Origin: Mesorhizobium sp. B2-1-1
Lineage (GTDB): Bacteria; Pseudomonadota; Alphaproteobacteria; Rhizobiales; Rhizobiaceae
Reading direction: 5' to 3'
Assembly (NCBI RefSeq): GCF_006442975.2
Contig: NZ_CP083954.1
Coordinates: 1,426,001 to 1,490,000, forward strand
Length of the DNA: 64,000 nucleotides
Part shown: positions 36,823-45,667 of the stretch, in pieces
Numbering within the stretch: the stretch's first letter is position 1
Layout of the letters: each line of letters starts with the position of its first letter
Translations under genes and position numbers: made by a program
The notes under the pieces: model-generated
The model's database searches: none
What the model was told of the DNA's origin: nothing
The model's input: only the letters and a program-made list of their open reading frames with translations

Positions 36823-37809
36823 TCATGCTTCAGGCTGGCGCACGTCGATGTCGCTGAGATAGGCGACGACGGTGGCGTGCGAGGTTGCAGCCGTCAGCGC
36901 GCCGATGACCAGCACCATCAGCACGACACCGAGATAGCCGGCCGAGCCGATGGCGAAGTTGCCGAATAGCGCAGTCGCCTGGTCGGCCTGCGGGGTCGCC
37001 ATGTTGCGCGAGGACCACCAGGAAAAGACGATGAAGACGGCGACCGCGGCGGCTCCGCCGGCGGCCGCGCCCTTCATGCCGGTGATCAGGAAATGGCGAC
37101 GGAACTCGCGGGCGATGAAACGCGCTTCGGCGCCGACGAAATGCAGCACCTCGATGATGTGGCCGTTGCCGGCCATGGCGCCGCGCGTGGCGAACACCAC
37201 GGTCAGCACCGTCGCCGAGAGCATCAGCGCCAGCACCGCGATACCGATGGTCACCGTGGTGCGGGCCATGGCCACCAGCCGGTCCACCCAGGTGCGGTGA
37301 TCGTCAAGCGATGCGCTCGGCAGCTTCGGCGTGATCGCGGCGCGCATGGCGGCGAAATCGGGCGGGTTGCTCTCGTCGATGGTGACGATGATCAGCCGCG
37401 GCACCGGCAGTTCGTCGATGTTGAGGCCCGAACCCAGCCACGGCTCCAGCAATCTGGCGGTCGCGTCGCGGTCGATGATCCTGGTCGCCTTCACGCCGGG
37501 GGATTCGCCGGCGATCTGCGAGGCCTGGGCAAGGGCTGCCTCCATGTCGAGGCCGTCGACCGGCTTGATCTGGATCGTCGCCTCGCGCGAGATCTGGTTT
37601 TCCCAGACCGAGGCGGTGTCGCGCACCAGGGTAACCGCGCCGAAGGTCAGGCAGGACAGGAAGGTCATTATGGCGATGACCAGCACCAGGGCGCGGCCGG
37701 CGATGTTCTGCGCCGGCACGATGGGCGCCATCCTGCGCTGGACGCGCGGCCTTGGCGCGGCCGCTTCGTCGGCCTGTGCGTCGAGGTGTTCGGCGGAAAG
37801 CTCAGTCAT
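36823..37809 (-). CDS. ftsX: Cell division protein FtsX
   Basis: FtsX is the membrane partner of FtsE; the complex activates cell-wall hydrolases at the division site. The 328-residue protein has an N-terminal helix (about 35-58), a periplasmic domain and three C-terminal helices, the usual four-helix FtsX layout. The alphaproteobacterial N-terminus is long and Pro/Arg-rich. ATG 37809 overlaps the ftsE stop by 8 bases and is preferred over TTG 37818. Confidence 0.92.
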   Translation of the reverse strand: MTELSAEHLDAQADEAAAPRPRVQRRMAPIVPAQNIAGRALVLVIAIMTFLSCLTFGAVTLVRDTASVWENQISREATIQIKPVDGLDMEAALAQASQIAGESPGVKATRIIDRDATARLLEPWLGSGLNIDELPVPRLIIVTIDESNPPDFAAMRAAITPKLPSASLDDHRTWVDRLVAMARTTVTIGIAVLALMLSATVLTVVFATRGAMAGNGHIIEVLHFVGAEARFIAREFRRHFLITGMKGAAAGGAAAVAVFIVFSWWSSRNMATPQADQATALFGNFAIGSAGYLGVVLMVLVIGALTAATSHATVVAYLSDIDVRQPEA

Positions 37810-38461
37810 AGATATCAAGCCTCCCGCCGGCCAGGATCATGCGGCGCGCATCGACCTGCTCCATCAGGCCGAGATCGTGGGTCGCGATCACCACGGCGGT
37901 GCCCAGGCGGTTGAGTTCGATGAAGAGCCTGAGCAGGCGTCGCGCCAGCGGCGGATCGACATTGCCGGTCGGCTCGTCGGCCAGCAGGATCTCCGGCTGC
38001 TCGATCAGGGCGCGGGCGATCGCGGCCCGCTGCTTCTCGCCGCCCGACAGGACCGGCGGCAGCACATGCATGCGTTCGCCGAGCCCGACCCATTTCAACA
38101 GCTCGGTGACGTCGGTGCGGTAGCTCGCTTCCTCGCGCCCGCGCACGCGCAAGGGCAACGCGACATTCTCATAGGTGGTCATGTGGTCGAGCAGGCGGAA
38201 ATCCTGGAACACCACGCCGATGCGACGCCTGAGATGCGGCAGTTCGGCGCGCGAGATGCGCGAGCGGTCCTTGCCGAAGATGGTGATCAGCCCACGCGTC
38301 GGCTTCAGCGACATGAAGAGAAGCCGCAGCAACGTCGTCTTGCCGGCGCCCGAAGGCCCGCTCAGGAACTGGAACGAGCGCTCCGGTATGTGCAGGGAAA
38401 TGTCGCGGAGGATTTCCGGACCCATGCCATAGCGGAGGCCGACATTTTCGAAGCGAATCAC
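37802..38461 (-). CDS. ftsE: Cell division ATP-binding protein FtsE
   Basis: This 219-residue ABC ATPase has Walker A GPSGAGKTT (about residues 36-44), Q-loop VFQDFRLLDHMTTYENVALPL, signature LSGGEKQRAAIARAL and Walker B ILLADEPTGNVDP. These are the hallmarks of FtsE. It powers FtsX-dependent control of peptidoglycan hydrolases. Its upstream region carries a perfect CtrA-type box, consistent with cell-cycle control. Confidence 0.96.
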   Translation of the reverse strand: MIRFENVGLRYGMGPEILRDISLHIPERSFQFLSGPSGAGKTTLLRLLFMSLKPTRGLITIFGKDRSRISRAELPHLRRRIGVVFQDFRLLDHMTTYENVALPLRVRGREEASYRTDVTELLKWVGLGERMHVLPPVLSGGEKQRAAIARALIEQPEILLADEPTGNVDPPLARRLLRLFIELNRLGTAVVIATHDLGLMEQVDARRMILAGGRLDIYD

Positions 38462-38483
38462 TTTCGGCGACCTGAAATTCTTA

Positions 38484-38602
38484 GAGCGTGATGCCGAAAA
38501 GTGTGAGGCGGTTTTCGGGCGACATCATTCTCTATCACTCTAGTTCGGAGGCGGATTCAGATTTCAGGTCGATTTGACCTGAAATCGGAATCCGTCGGCG
38601 GC
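38484..38602. repeat. Palindromic intergenic repeat upstream of ftsE
   Basis: The stretch starts with gagcgtgatgccgaaaagtg, a motif I recognise as recurrent in Mesorhizobium intergenic regions. It contains an 11-bp perfect stem GATTTCAGGTC (38563-38573) with GACCTGAAATC (38579-38589), extended imperfectly by flanking GGATTC and AATCCG. It looks like a dispersed RIME/REP-type element. Confidence 0.55.
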
Positions 38603-38642
38603 AAGCCGGCCTGTTCTGGGAAAAGACCATCGGCCGGCATGG

Positions 38643-38657
38643 TTAACCGGCGGTTAA
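38643..38657. promoter_or_regulatory. CtrA-type binding site (TTAA-N7-TTAA)
   Basis: TTAACCGGCGGTTAA is a perfect match to the TTAA-N7-TTAA consensus of the alphaproteobacterial cell-cycle regulator CtrA. A second motif TTAACCAT, also described for CtrA, lies 46 bases to the right. It sits between divergent ftsE and the membrane-protein gene, about 180 bases from the ftsE start. The match is seen; binding is inferred. Confidence 0.6.
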
Positions 38658-38762
38658 TTAGCGGGTTGTTTCGGCTCGTCACAAGGGCTCCGGTGGGGAA
38701 GCGTTAACCATTTGCCTTTACGCAAAAGAAACGAAAAGCGAACGTGCTGCAATGCTGGGGCC

Positions 38763-39404
38763 ATGATGGCTGAGGATCGAACCGCGCGCCCGGTTTCCGG
38801 CGAAATCATGACCGATCCGCCGGCAAATGCCGCGCCGGAGCGTATCCTGCGCGCTGGCGCGGCGGATATCGTCGATGCCGACTATGTGGTGGTGCCGCGG
38901 GCCGCGCCCCATGCCGAAGCCATTTCACCGCGGCGCGTGATGTCCATGCCATCCCTCGAAGGCATGGACATGCTGCGCAAGCCCGAGCCGCCGCCAGTGC
39001 GGCCGCCGGCGCCGCGCGGCGGTCCGATCTTCTGGATCGCCGGTGTCGGCGCCGCCTTTGCCGCCTTCTGGGTCTCCGGCGGGCATGCACTGGTGCGCCA
39101 GGCGCCGCCCGCCGCGGGCGGACCTGGCTCGGCGTTGAGCATTTCAGGGGTGACGTCCCGCGTGGACGCGTCTGGGGCGAACCCCGTGCTGTTCGTCGAC
39201 GGCGAGGCCGCCAATGACGGTGCAAGTCCGGCGACGCTGCCGCCGCTCGAGATCCGCGTCACCGGCAATGACGGGCGCACAACGCGCTATACTTTGGGGA
39301 CATCCAGCCGCTCATTGGCGCCAAGTGAAAGATTCGGCTTTGCCAGCCGGCTTGACGTGCCTAGAAACGGCGTAAGGACGGTGTCGGTCACCTTCGCGGA
39401 ATAG
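38763..39404 (+). CDS. Hypothetical single-pass membrane protein
   Basis: This protein of about 213 residues has a Pro/Ala-rich cytoplasmic N-terminus (about 1-85) and one membrane helix (GPIFWIAGVGAAFAAFWVSGG). A C-terminal domain of about 95 residues ends SVTFAE and probably adopts a beta-sandwich-like fold. Proteins at this ftsE-hpt position in rhizobia often start with a zinc-ribbon (MJ0042-type) motif; none is visible here. Starts at 38763, 38766 and 38808 are possible. Function unknown. Confidence 0.7.
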   Translation: MMAEDRTARPVSGEIMTDPPANAAPERILRAGAADIVDADYVVVPRAAPHAEAISPRRVMSMPSLEGMDMLRKPEPPPVRPPAPRGGPIFWIAGVGAAFAAFWVSGGHALVRQAPPAAGGPGSALSISGVTSRVDASGANPVLFVDGEAANDGASPATLPPLEIRVTGNDGRTTRYTLGTSSRSLAPSERFGFASRLDVPRNGVRTVSVTFAE

Positions 39405-39493
39405 CATGTGCGACAGGTGAGGCCGGCCCGCAAACGGCTGATGTCAGCGCTTCCTGTGCGCGAAGGCCTTTGAAAATCTTGAAGGGACGAAGA

Positions 39494-40036
39494 ATGCCAG
39501 TTGTGCGCGGCAAGGACATCGAGGTCCTGTTTTCGGCGTCGGCCATCGCCCGGCGCAATCTCGAACTCGCCAAGGAGATCGCCGGGCACGACTATCACGA
39601 TCTTCTGGTGATCTCGGTGCTGAAGGGCTCGTTCATCTTCGCCGCAGACCTTATCCGCGCCATGCATGATGTCGGCCTGTCGCCGGAGGTCGAGTTCATC
39701 TTCATCTCCAGCTACGGCGCTGGCACCACAAGCGGCGAGGTGAGGGTGCTGCGCGACATCGACAACGAGGTTGCCGGCCGCGACGTGCTTCTGATCGACG
39801 ACATTCTGGAGTCGGGCAAGACGCTGAGCTTCACCCGCGACCTGATGCTGTCACGCGGCGCCAGAAGCTGCGCCATCGCGGTGCTGCTCGACAAGCGCAT
39901 GCGCCGCCAGACCACCCTCAATGCCGATTATATCGGATTCGACTGCCCCGACTATTTCGTCGTCGGCTACGGCATGGATGTCGCGCACGCCTTTCGCGAA
40001 CTGCCGTTCGTCGGCGTCGTCAAAGGCGATGCGTGA
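39494..40036 (+). CDS. hpt: Hypoxanthine phosphoribosyltransferase
   Basis: This 180-residue purine-salvage enzyme forms IMP (and often GMP) from free base and PRPP. The PRPP motif is VLLIDDILESGKTL, and the flexible-loop and base-binding regions are SSYGAGTTSGEV and DCPDYFVVGYGMD. ATG 39494 follows GAAGGGACGA and is preferred over an upstream TTG at 39470. It is followed by cpdR, a common order in rhizobia. Confidence 0.95.
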   Translation: MPVVRGKDIEVLFSASAIARRNLELAKEIAGHDYHDLLVISVLKGSFIFAADLIRAMHDVGLSPEVEFIFISSYGAGTTSGEVRVLRDIDNEVAGRDVLLIDDILESGKTLSFTRDLMLSRGARSCAIAVLLDKRMRRQTTLNADYIGFDCPDYFVVGYGMDVAHAFRELPFVGVVKGDA

Positions 40037-40145
40037 GGCAGCGGCAAATACTGAAAAAGGCCTTAACGGCTTCAAGAAAATAACCCATGCCGGAGCGCCG
40101 GGCCCTTCAGAAAAAGTCAACGTTTGCTCGCCAAACATGCCGGCC

Positions 40146-40517
40146 ATGGCAAAGCTTCTGATCGTTGAGGACGATGAGTCCGTCCGCACCCTCGCAGCCC
40201 GGGCGCTCGAACGCGCCGGACACGCAATCGACATCGCCGCCGACGGCGCGCAAGGACTGGCGCTGATACGCGCCGCGAAGGGCGGCTATGATCTCGTCGT
40301 CTCCGACATCCGCATGCCCGAGATGGACGGCATCGAGATGGCGATTGCAGCTTCGGGTCTTTTCCCGTCGATGAAGATCCTGCTGATGACCGGCTATGCC
40401 GATCAGCGCGAGCGCGCCGAGGAGTTGAACGGCATCATCCTCGACGTCGTGCAGAAGCCGTTCACGCTGGCCGAAATCCGTTCACGCGTCGAACGGGCGC
40501 TGAGCATTTTCGCCTGA
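40146..40517 (+). CDS. cpdR: Single-domain response regulator CpdR
   Basis: This 123-residue protein is a lone receiver domain with phospho-acceptor Asp54 in VVSDIRMPEMDG, acidic pocket EDDE and the switch lysine in VVQKPFTLAEIR. Length and sequence fit CpdR, which in its unphosphorylated state delivers substrates to ClpXP and promotes CtrA removal via the CckA-ChpT relay. A CtrA box lies 1.5 kb away at ftsE. ATG 40146 (MAKLLIVEDD) is chosen; MPAM at 40137 is possible. Confidence 0.9.
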   Translation: MAKLLIVEDDESVRTLAARALERAGHAIDIAADGAQGLALIRAAKGGYDLVVSDIRMPEMDGIEMAIAASGLFPSMKILLMTGYADQRERAEELNGIILDVVQKPFTLAEIRSRVERALSIFA

Positions 40518-41459
40518 TCAGGCGGGATCGGCAGCGACGAGTACCGGGAGCTTGCGCCGTCCGGTGTTGAGCGCAAGCAGGCCGGCGCCGATGATAAGGG
40601 CAGCGCCGATCACGGTCGTCGACCGCGGCACTTCGGCGAAGAACAGAAAACCCCACAGCGGCGACCACAGGATGCCTGTGTATTCGAAGGTGGCGACGCG
40701 GTTGGCCGGCGCCATCCGGTAGGCCTGCGACAGCAAGATCATGCCGGCGGAGGCGACGAAGCCGCAGGCGGCCATCTTGAGGAAATCCGGCAGCGTCGGC
40801 CACAGCCAGGGCCGCACCAGGAATTCCAGGCTGGGATGGGCGGCATGATTGATGCCGGCAAGCCAGAACAGGCTTGCGACCAGTGCGGCGCCGGCGAGAT
40901 AGGCACCGTTCTGGTAGAAAGCCATCACGGTCGAGGATTCGGTGTCGCCGATCTTACGCGCCATCAGTTGCGAGAAGCCGTAGAGCACCGCGGAGCCCAG
41001 CGACAGCAGCGCCGCCCAGTCGAACAGTCCCGCACCCGGGCGCAGCATCACGACGACGCCAAGCAGCCCGATCAACACGGTCGCCAGCGTCTGCCAGGAG
41101 ACCCGTTCGCCAAGATAGGGCCCGGCCAGCACCATGATGCAGAGCGGGGCCATGAAATAGAGCGCCACGGCATCGGCCAGGGGCAAGGCGGCGATGGCGA
41201 GGTAGTACATGGTGTAGGAGGTGAACTGAATGAAGGCGCGCATGGTCAGCACGCCGAACCGCCGCGACAGGATCGCACGCAGCCCGACATCGGCATGGAC
41301 GAGCACGATCAGGATCGGCAGGGCGACGACCGCGCGGATGGCCATCACCTCGGTCACGGGGTAGCCGCCCGACACCGCCTTGACCAGCGGGTCCTGCAAC
41401 GAGAAGACCAACACGCCCAGGCACAGGCTCAGCATGCCGAGCACCATCCGATTGCGCAT
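40518..41459 (-). CDS. EamA/DMT-family transporter
   Basis: This 313-residue protein has about ten transmembrane helices in two EamA repeats, with SLQDPLVKAVSGGYPVTEVMAIRAVVALP near the N-terminus and APANRVATFEYTGILWSPLWGF in the second repeat. The substrate is unknown. It is divergent from the LysR gene at 41670, its likely regulator. The frame extends to 41606, but MRNRMVLGML at 41459 is the natural start. Its stop lies next to the convergent cpdR stop. Confidence 0.9.
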   Translation of the reverse strand: MRNRMVLGMLSLCLGVLVFSLQDPLVKAVSGGYPVTEVMAIRAVVALPILIVLVHADVGLRAILSRRFGVLTMRAFIQFTSYTMYYLAIAALPLADAVALYFMAPLCIMVLAGPYLGERVSWQTLATVLIGLLGVVVMLRPGAGLFDWAALLSLGSAVLYGFSQLMARKIGDTESSTVMAFYQNGAYLAGAALVASLFWLAGINHAAHPSLEFLVRPWLWPTLPDFLKMAACGFVASAGMILLSQAYRMAPANRVATFEYTGILWSPLWGFLFFAEVPRSTTVIGAALIIGAGLLALNTGRRKLPVLVAADPA

Positions 41460-41669
41460 AAGGATCCCAAGCTCCCGTACCAGGACGCAAGCAAGCTTGC
41501 AGCAAGCTAAAAAGAACCCGCCACCGTTTCGGGCAGCGGGCATGAGTGAGGACTGTTGATTGGTCCGTGGCCGAATCCTCAGCCACATATCCAATGGGTG
41601 AAGCAACTATCATCCCGTGTTTGACATGTTGCAAACGAATTGGAATGATACCAGCAATCAAAATTCCTT

Positions 41670-42563
41670 ATGGCGGACGGGATGCGGCCCACTCTCGACA
41701 GCGATCTCCTGCGCACCTTCGTGGCCATTGTCGAAGCAGGCAATTTCACCAAGGCGGCCGAGCAGGCCGGCCGCACCCAATCGGCGGTTTCGATGCAGAT
41801 GAAGAAGCTCGAAAGCGTCATCGGCGACAGCCTGTTCGAGCGCGGGTCGCGCGGCGTGGCGCTGACGCGGCGCGGCGGCGAGCTGATCGTCAATGCCCGC
41901 CGCATCGTCTCGCTGCTCGACGAGACGGCCGCGTCGATGGCGGCGGCGCCGCTCGGCGGGCCGGTGCGGATCGGCATTCCGGAAGAATACGGCCATGCCA
42001 TCCTGTCGCGCGCGCTCGGCGCGTTCTCGAAGCGTCACACCAAGGTCGAGGTCACCGTGCGCTATGCCCATTCGGGGGCGCAGATAGCGGCGCTTGCCGC
42101 CGGCGAACTCGATCTTTGCGTGGTGTTCGAATGGCAGGATCCTTCAGGCGGCGAGGTGCTGATGCATGATCCGACGGTGTGGGTGACATCGATCCTGCAT
42201 AACATGCATGAGGAGCGTCCGGTGCCGATCGCTCTCTATAACCGAGCCGGCTGGTGCAAGGATTTCGCCATCAAATCGCTCGAGCAGCGCGGGCTCGGCT
42301 ATCGTGTCGCCTACACCAGCGACACGACCGGCGGCCTGAAGCTTGCCGTCACCTCGGGACTGGCGATCGCACCGATTTCGCGCAGCAACATTCCGGACGG
42401 CTGCCGCGAGTTGACGTCCGCCGACGGTTTCGGCGACATCGATTCCTCGAATGTGGTGATGCATCGCAACCCGAATGCGTCGGGCGAGGCGATCGACGGC
42501 ATGCAAGAGGCGATCCGCGAGGCGTTCGTCAACAGGCAGACTCAGCCGGCCGCATCCTCGTAG
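41670..42563 (+). CDS. LysR-family transcriptional regulator
   Basis: This 297-residue regulator has an N-terminal winged helix (LDSDLLRTFVAIVEAGNFTKAAEQAGRTQSAVSMQMKKLE) and an effector domain. It is divergent from the EamA exporter across 210 bases that contain ATTG-N12-CAAT (41640-41659), a plausible LysR-type dyad. The start could be 41670 or MRPTLDSD at 41682. The 3' end overlaps the convergent VOC gene by 22 bases. Confidence 0.94.
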   Translation: MADGMRPTLDSDLLRTFVAIVEAGNFTKAAEQAGRTQSAVSMQMKKLESVIGDSLFERGSRGVALTRRGGELIVNARRIVSLLDETAASMAAAPLGGPVRIGIPEEYGHAILSRALGAFSKRHTKVEVTVRYAHSGAQIAALAAGELDLCVVFEWQDPSGGEVLMHDPTVWVTSILHNMHEERPVPIALYNRAGWCKDFAIKSLEQRGLGYRVAYTSDTTGGLKLAVTSGLAIAPISRSNIPDGCRELTSADGFGDIDSSNVVMHRNPNASGEAIDGMQEAIREAFVNRQTQPAASS

Positions 42564-42913
42564 AAATGCAGCCGGTTGCCGAACGGATCGGCAACCGACA
42601 CCTCGCGGGTCTTCCACGGCGTCTCTTCCAGGCCCGGCCTGGCGAAACGGTATGCTCTGCCGATCAGTTCGCGATGCAGGGCGGCGATGTCCTCGACCTT
42701 GATGCGCATGGCGATGCCGGGCGCGCCGTCGCCATGGTGTTCGCTCAGATGCAGGATGCAGCCGTCACGGCCGACCGCCATGTAAAGCGGCGCGTTGTCG
42801 TCAAAGCGGTGCTCCCACAGCACCTGGAAGCCGAGGAAGCCGACGTAAAACTCGTGGGCCTTGGCAATGTCGAAGATGCGCAGGATGGGCGTCACTGTGC
42901 CGAGTTTGGGCAT
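42542..42913 (-). CDS. VOC-superfamily (glyoxalase/bleomycin-resistance-like) protein
   Basis: This 123-residue protein has the vicinal-oxygen-chelate fold of the glyoxalase superfamily: TPILRIFDIAKAHEFYVGFLGFQVLWEHRF and DPFGNRLHFYED. It resembles small antibiotic-binding or dioxygenase-like VOC proteins, but the conserved regions do not fix a function. Its 3' end overlaps the convergent LysR gene. Confidence 0.88.
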   Translation of the reverse strand: MPKLGTVTPILRIFDIAKAHEFYVGFLGFQVLWEHRFDDNAPLYMAVGRDGCILHLSEHHGDGAPGIAMRIKVEDIAALHRELIGRAYRFARPGLEETPWKTREVSVADPFGNRLHFYEDAAG

Positions 42914-42954
42914 GATGTTGCAGCCGCTCCCAGCGGATGCCGCGGCGGCGATCC

Positions 42955-45549
42955 CTATTTCAGTTCCAGCAGCCGTTCCAGATAGCTGCGCTCGATATCG
43001 GGGCTGAGCGCATTGCCGAGCCGCTTGCGGATCGCTTCCAGGATCTGGCGCGCGCGCTGCACGTCGATCTCGTCCGGCACCTTCACCGAATCGCCAAAAT
43101 CGGGACCCTGGCTGGCACGCGGCCGGCCGAGCGGATCGCGATCGGCGTTCTGCTGGCGACCGCCTTCCTCGCTGCCGCCTTCGTCGCCCTGCATGGCCTG
43201 CATCTGCTTCATCATGTCCTTGGCACCCTTGCGCAGCGCCTCCAGAGCGCGGCCCTGGTGGCCAACGGCCTGATCACCTTCACCATCGCCCAGGGCCTGC
43301 TCGGCATTGCCCATTGATTTGCCCGCCTCGCCAAATCCTTCATTGGGCTCCATGCCCATCCCCTCGAGCCCCTTCTTCAACTGTTCGAGGTCGTTCTTCA
43401 GCTGGCCCTGGCCTTCCTGCAACTGCTTCAGCGCGTCGGCGAATTCCTGCGGCGTCATCGGCTTTTGCCCGGCGAGCGGATCGCGGTTCTCGCCTGCGCC
43501 CGGTCTGTCCTGATCCTCGCCGCCGCCTTCGCCGAGCTGTTCATCGCGGTTCTGGCCGCGCTGGCGCTCGCCGCGTTGCATCTGGTCCATGCGGAAGGTG
43601 TCGTTCATCATCTCCTGCTGGCGCCGCAGGATGTCGCCGAGCTTGTCCATCTGCTGGCGCATCTGGCTGTCCTGCTGGCCACCCTGCTGCTGGCGGCCGG
43701 CCTGGAGGTTGTTCATCATGTCCTGCAGCTGCGACAGCAATTGCTGCGCCTTGTCGCGATCGCCGGACTTCGCCAGGTTCTCGATCTGGTCCATCATGCG
43801 GTCGATGTCGCTCTGGCGTAGTTCCTGGCCGTTCTGCTGCATCTGCGGGGCGTTGGGATTCTGCTTGGCGCGCTCGGCGAATTCCCGCAGGAACTGGTTC
43901 ATCGCCTCGCGCAATTCCTTCATCGCCTTTTCGATCTCCGCGTCGCTGGCGCCGTTCTTGATAGCATCCTGCAAAGCCTGCTGCGCCTGGCGCAGCCGCT
44001 TCTCGGCAGCCGAGAGATTGCCCTCCTCGATGCCGAGCGCGATTTCCCAGAGATAGGAGACCTCGTTGCGCAACTGGTCGTCGCTGTCGGCCATCTTCAA
44101 CCGGCTGCGCGCGCTCATGATTGCGAGGTAGTGGGACATGTTGTCGAACGTGTCCTCGGGCCGCAGCGTGATCGCATCCATCAGGTCGAGCACGCGCGGC
44201 TTGGCGTTCGCGTCGAGCGCCAGCAGGCGGCGCTGCTCGATAACGGCACGCGCCAGCGAATTGGAGAACGGCCGCTCCGGCATCACCAACGTCTTGGTTT
44301 CGCTGCTCGCCGTATGCCGGGCATCGTCGGTGGCGACCAGCGTCAGCTTGATCTCGGCGCCGGCCCAGACGTGTTCGGTCAGGTCCTTCGAGGTCCTGGC
44401 GGCATTCGCCTTGCCGCCGCGGCGCGGTAGCGTCAGCGGCATGTCAGGCGGACCGTAGAGCGGACGCGCATCGGGCGCCTGCGGATCGGCGAGCGCGAAC
44501 ACGGCCTTGGCGTTGGCGGCGCCATAATCGTCGTCGATCTGGTAGTTGAGCTCGAAAGCGCCGTTGACAGCGCGCTTCGGCTCCCCGACGAAACGGATCT
44601 GCGGCGGCTTGTCCGGGATCACCGCGAAGGCCCAACGGCCGAGTTCGTCCTCGCCCGACTTCAGCGTCAGCGTGCCATCGCTCGTCAGCTTGCCGATGAA
44701 CTGGCGCACTTTGGACTGCGCTGCCGGGCTTGCCGCCGGCTTGGCCGCGGCCGCCTGCGGGTCGGCGGGATCGATGGCGCGGGCATTGCCATTCTTATCG
44801 GCATAGGCAAGCGTCTCCTCGCCCGTGCCGCCGGTGACGCGCAGCGAAACATCACTGCCTTCGGGAACGTGGAAAGCCGGCGCCGCCTGGTTGGCGTCTG
44901 CCGTAAGGAAGATCGGCGGCTTGCCGGTATAAACGGGCGGCGTCACCCACGCATCGATGCGCGGCGGCACGGCGTCATGCGCGTCCTGGGCGCTGAACGC
45001 GTCGGCTATCCGGCCACCAGTCGGTCCGAAGGAAAAAGCGAAGGCGGTGACGAGCAGAAGCGCTGCCACGGCGCGCAATCCCCAGGGATCGCGTTCCGGC
45101 ACGCGCGTGCGCGGCACGTCGGCGCCGAGGCTGTCGAGCCTGTCGGCCATGCGCTTCTGGTGCTCGCGCCACAGCGCCTGCGAGAAGCTGCTTTCGCGGC
45201 CGCTCGGCCGGTCCGTCTGGGTCTGGACGGGGTGGTGCAGCAAGTGATTGGCCGCCTCGATGCGGCGGTCGATCTCGGCGCCGCCCGGCATGCGGAAAAA
45301 GCGTAGCGGATAGAGCGCGGCCAGTGTCGCAACGCCGAAGGCGGCGACCAACCCGATGCGCGCCGCATCGGGCAGGCGCGGGAAAAGCCCTAGCCAGGAA
45401 ATGCTGAGAAACAGGCTGGCGACGACGAGAAGCGGCAGCAGGAGCGGCCAACCCCGTTCGACCATCATCGAGACCCGCGTCGCCAGCCGGCTGAGCGCCA
45501 GGCGCCCGGCAAGACCGCGATCGCTGCTGAAGATCGGTCGTTCCGTCAT
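42955..45549 (-). CDS. TIGR02302-family (DUF4175) membrane protein
   Basis: This 864-residue protein has two N-terminal transmembrane helices (about 35-85) and another near 170. A periplasmic-like region follows, then a long Gln/Met/Glu/Gly-rich, coiled-coil-prone C-terminal third with runs such as QQGGQQDSQMRQQMDKL. This matches the TIGR02302 family of Alphaproteobacteria, whose function is unknown. The frame extends to 45777, but MTERPIFSSDRGLAGRLALSR at 45549 is the conserved start. Confidence 0.9.
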   Translation of the reverse strand: MTERPIFSSDRGLAGRLALSRLATRVSMMVERGWPLLLPLLVVASLFLSISWLGLFPRLPDAARIGLVAAFGVATLAALYPLRFFRMPGGAEIDRRIEAANHLLHHPVQTQTDRPSGRESSFSQALWREHQKRMADRLDSLGADVPRTRVPERDPWGLRAVAALLLVTAFAFSFGPTGGRIADAFSAQDAHDAVPPRIDAWVTPPVYTGKPPIFLTADANQAAPAFHVPEGSDVSLRVTGGTGEETLAYADKNGNARAIDPADPQAAAAKPAASPAAQSKVRQFIGKLTSDGTLTLKSGEDELGRWAFAVIPDKPPQIRFVGEPKRAVNGAFELNYQIDDDYGAANAKAVFALADPQAPDARPLYGPPDMPLTLPRRGGKANAARTSKDLTEHVWAGAEIKLTLVATDDARHTASSETKTLVMPERPFSNSLARAVIEQRRLLALDANAKPRVLDLMDAITLRPEDTFDNMSHYLAIMSARSRLKMADSDDQLRNEVSYLWEIALGIEEGNLSAAEKRLRQAQQALQDAIKNGASDAEIEKAMKELREAMNQFLREFAERAKQNPNAPQMQQNGQELRQSDIDRMMDQIENLAKSGDRDKAQQLLSQLQDMMNNLQAGRQQQGGQQDSQMRQQMDKLGDILRRQQEMMNDTFRMDQMQRGERQRGQNRDEQLGEGGGEDQDRPGAGENRDPLAGQKPMTPQEFADALKQLQEGQGQLKNDLEQLKKGLEGMGMEPNEGFGEAGKSMGNAEQALGDGEGDQAVGHQGRALEALRKGAKDMMKQMQAMQGDEGGSEEGGRQQNADRDPLGRPRASQGPDFGDSVKVPDEIDVQRARQILEAIRKRLGNALSPDIERSYLERLLELK

Positions 45550-45667
45550 CGGCCCTTCCACGGGAGCGGGCGGGATGGCCCGAACCTCACGACTCGAAGA
45601 ATACCCAGCAAACGCGGCGAAGGCGAGGCAGTTCCTGAAAAACGTGAAGGAGAGAAAGGCGCGGCGA

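Larger units (their letters stand above)
38462..38762. other. Divergent ftsE / membrane-protein intergenic region
   Basis: This gene-free region holds the palindromic repeat at 38484-38602, a perfect TTAA-N7-TTAA box at 38643-38657 and a TTAACCAT motif at 38704-38711. No further gene was found. Confidence 0.6.
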
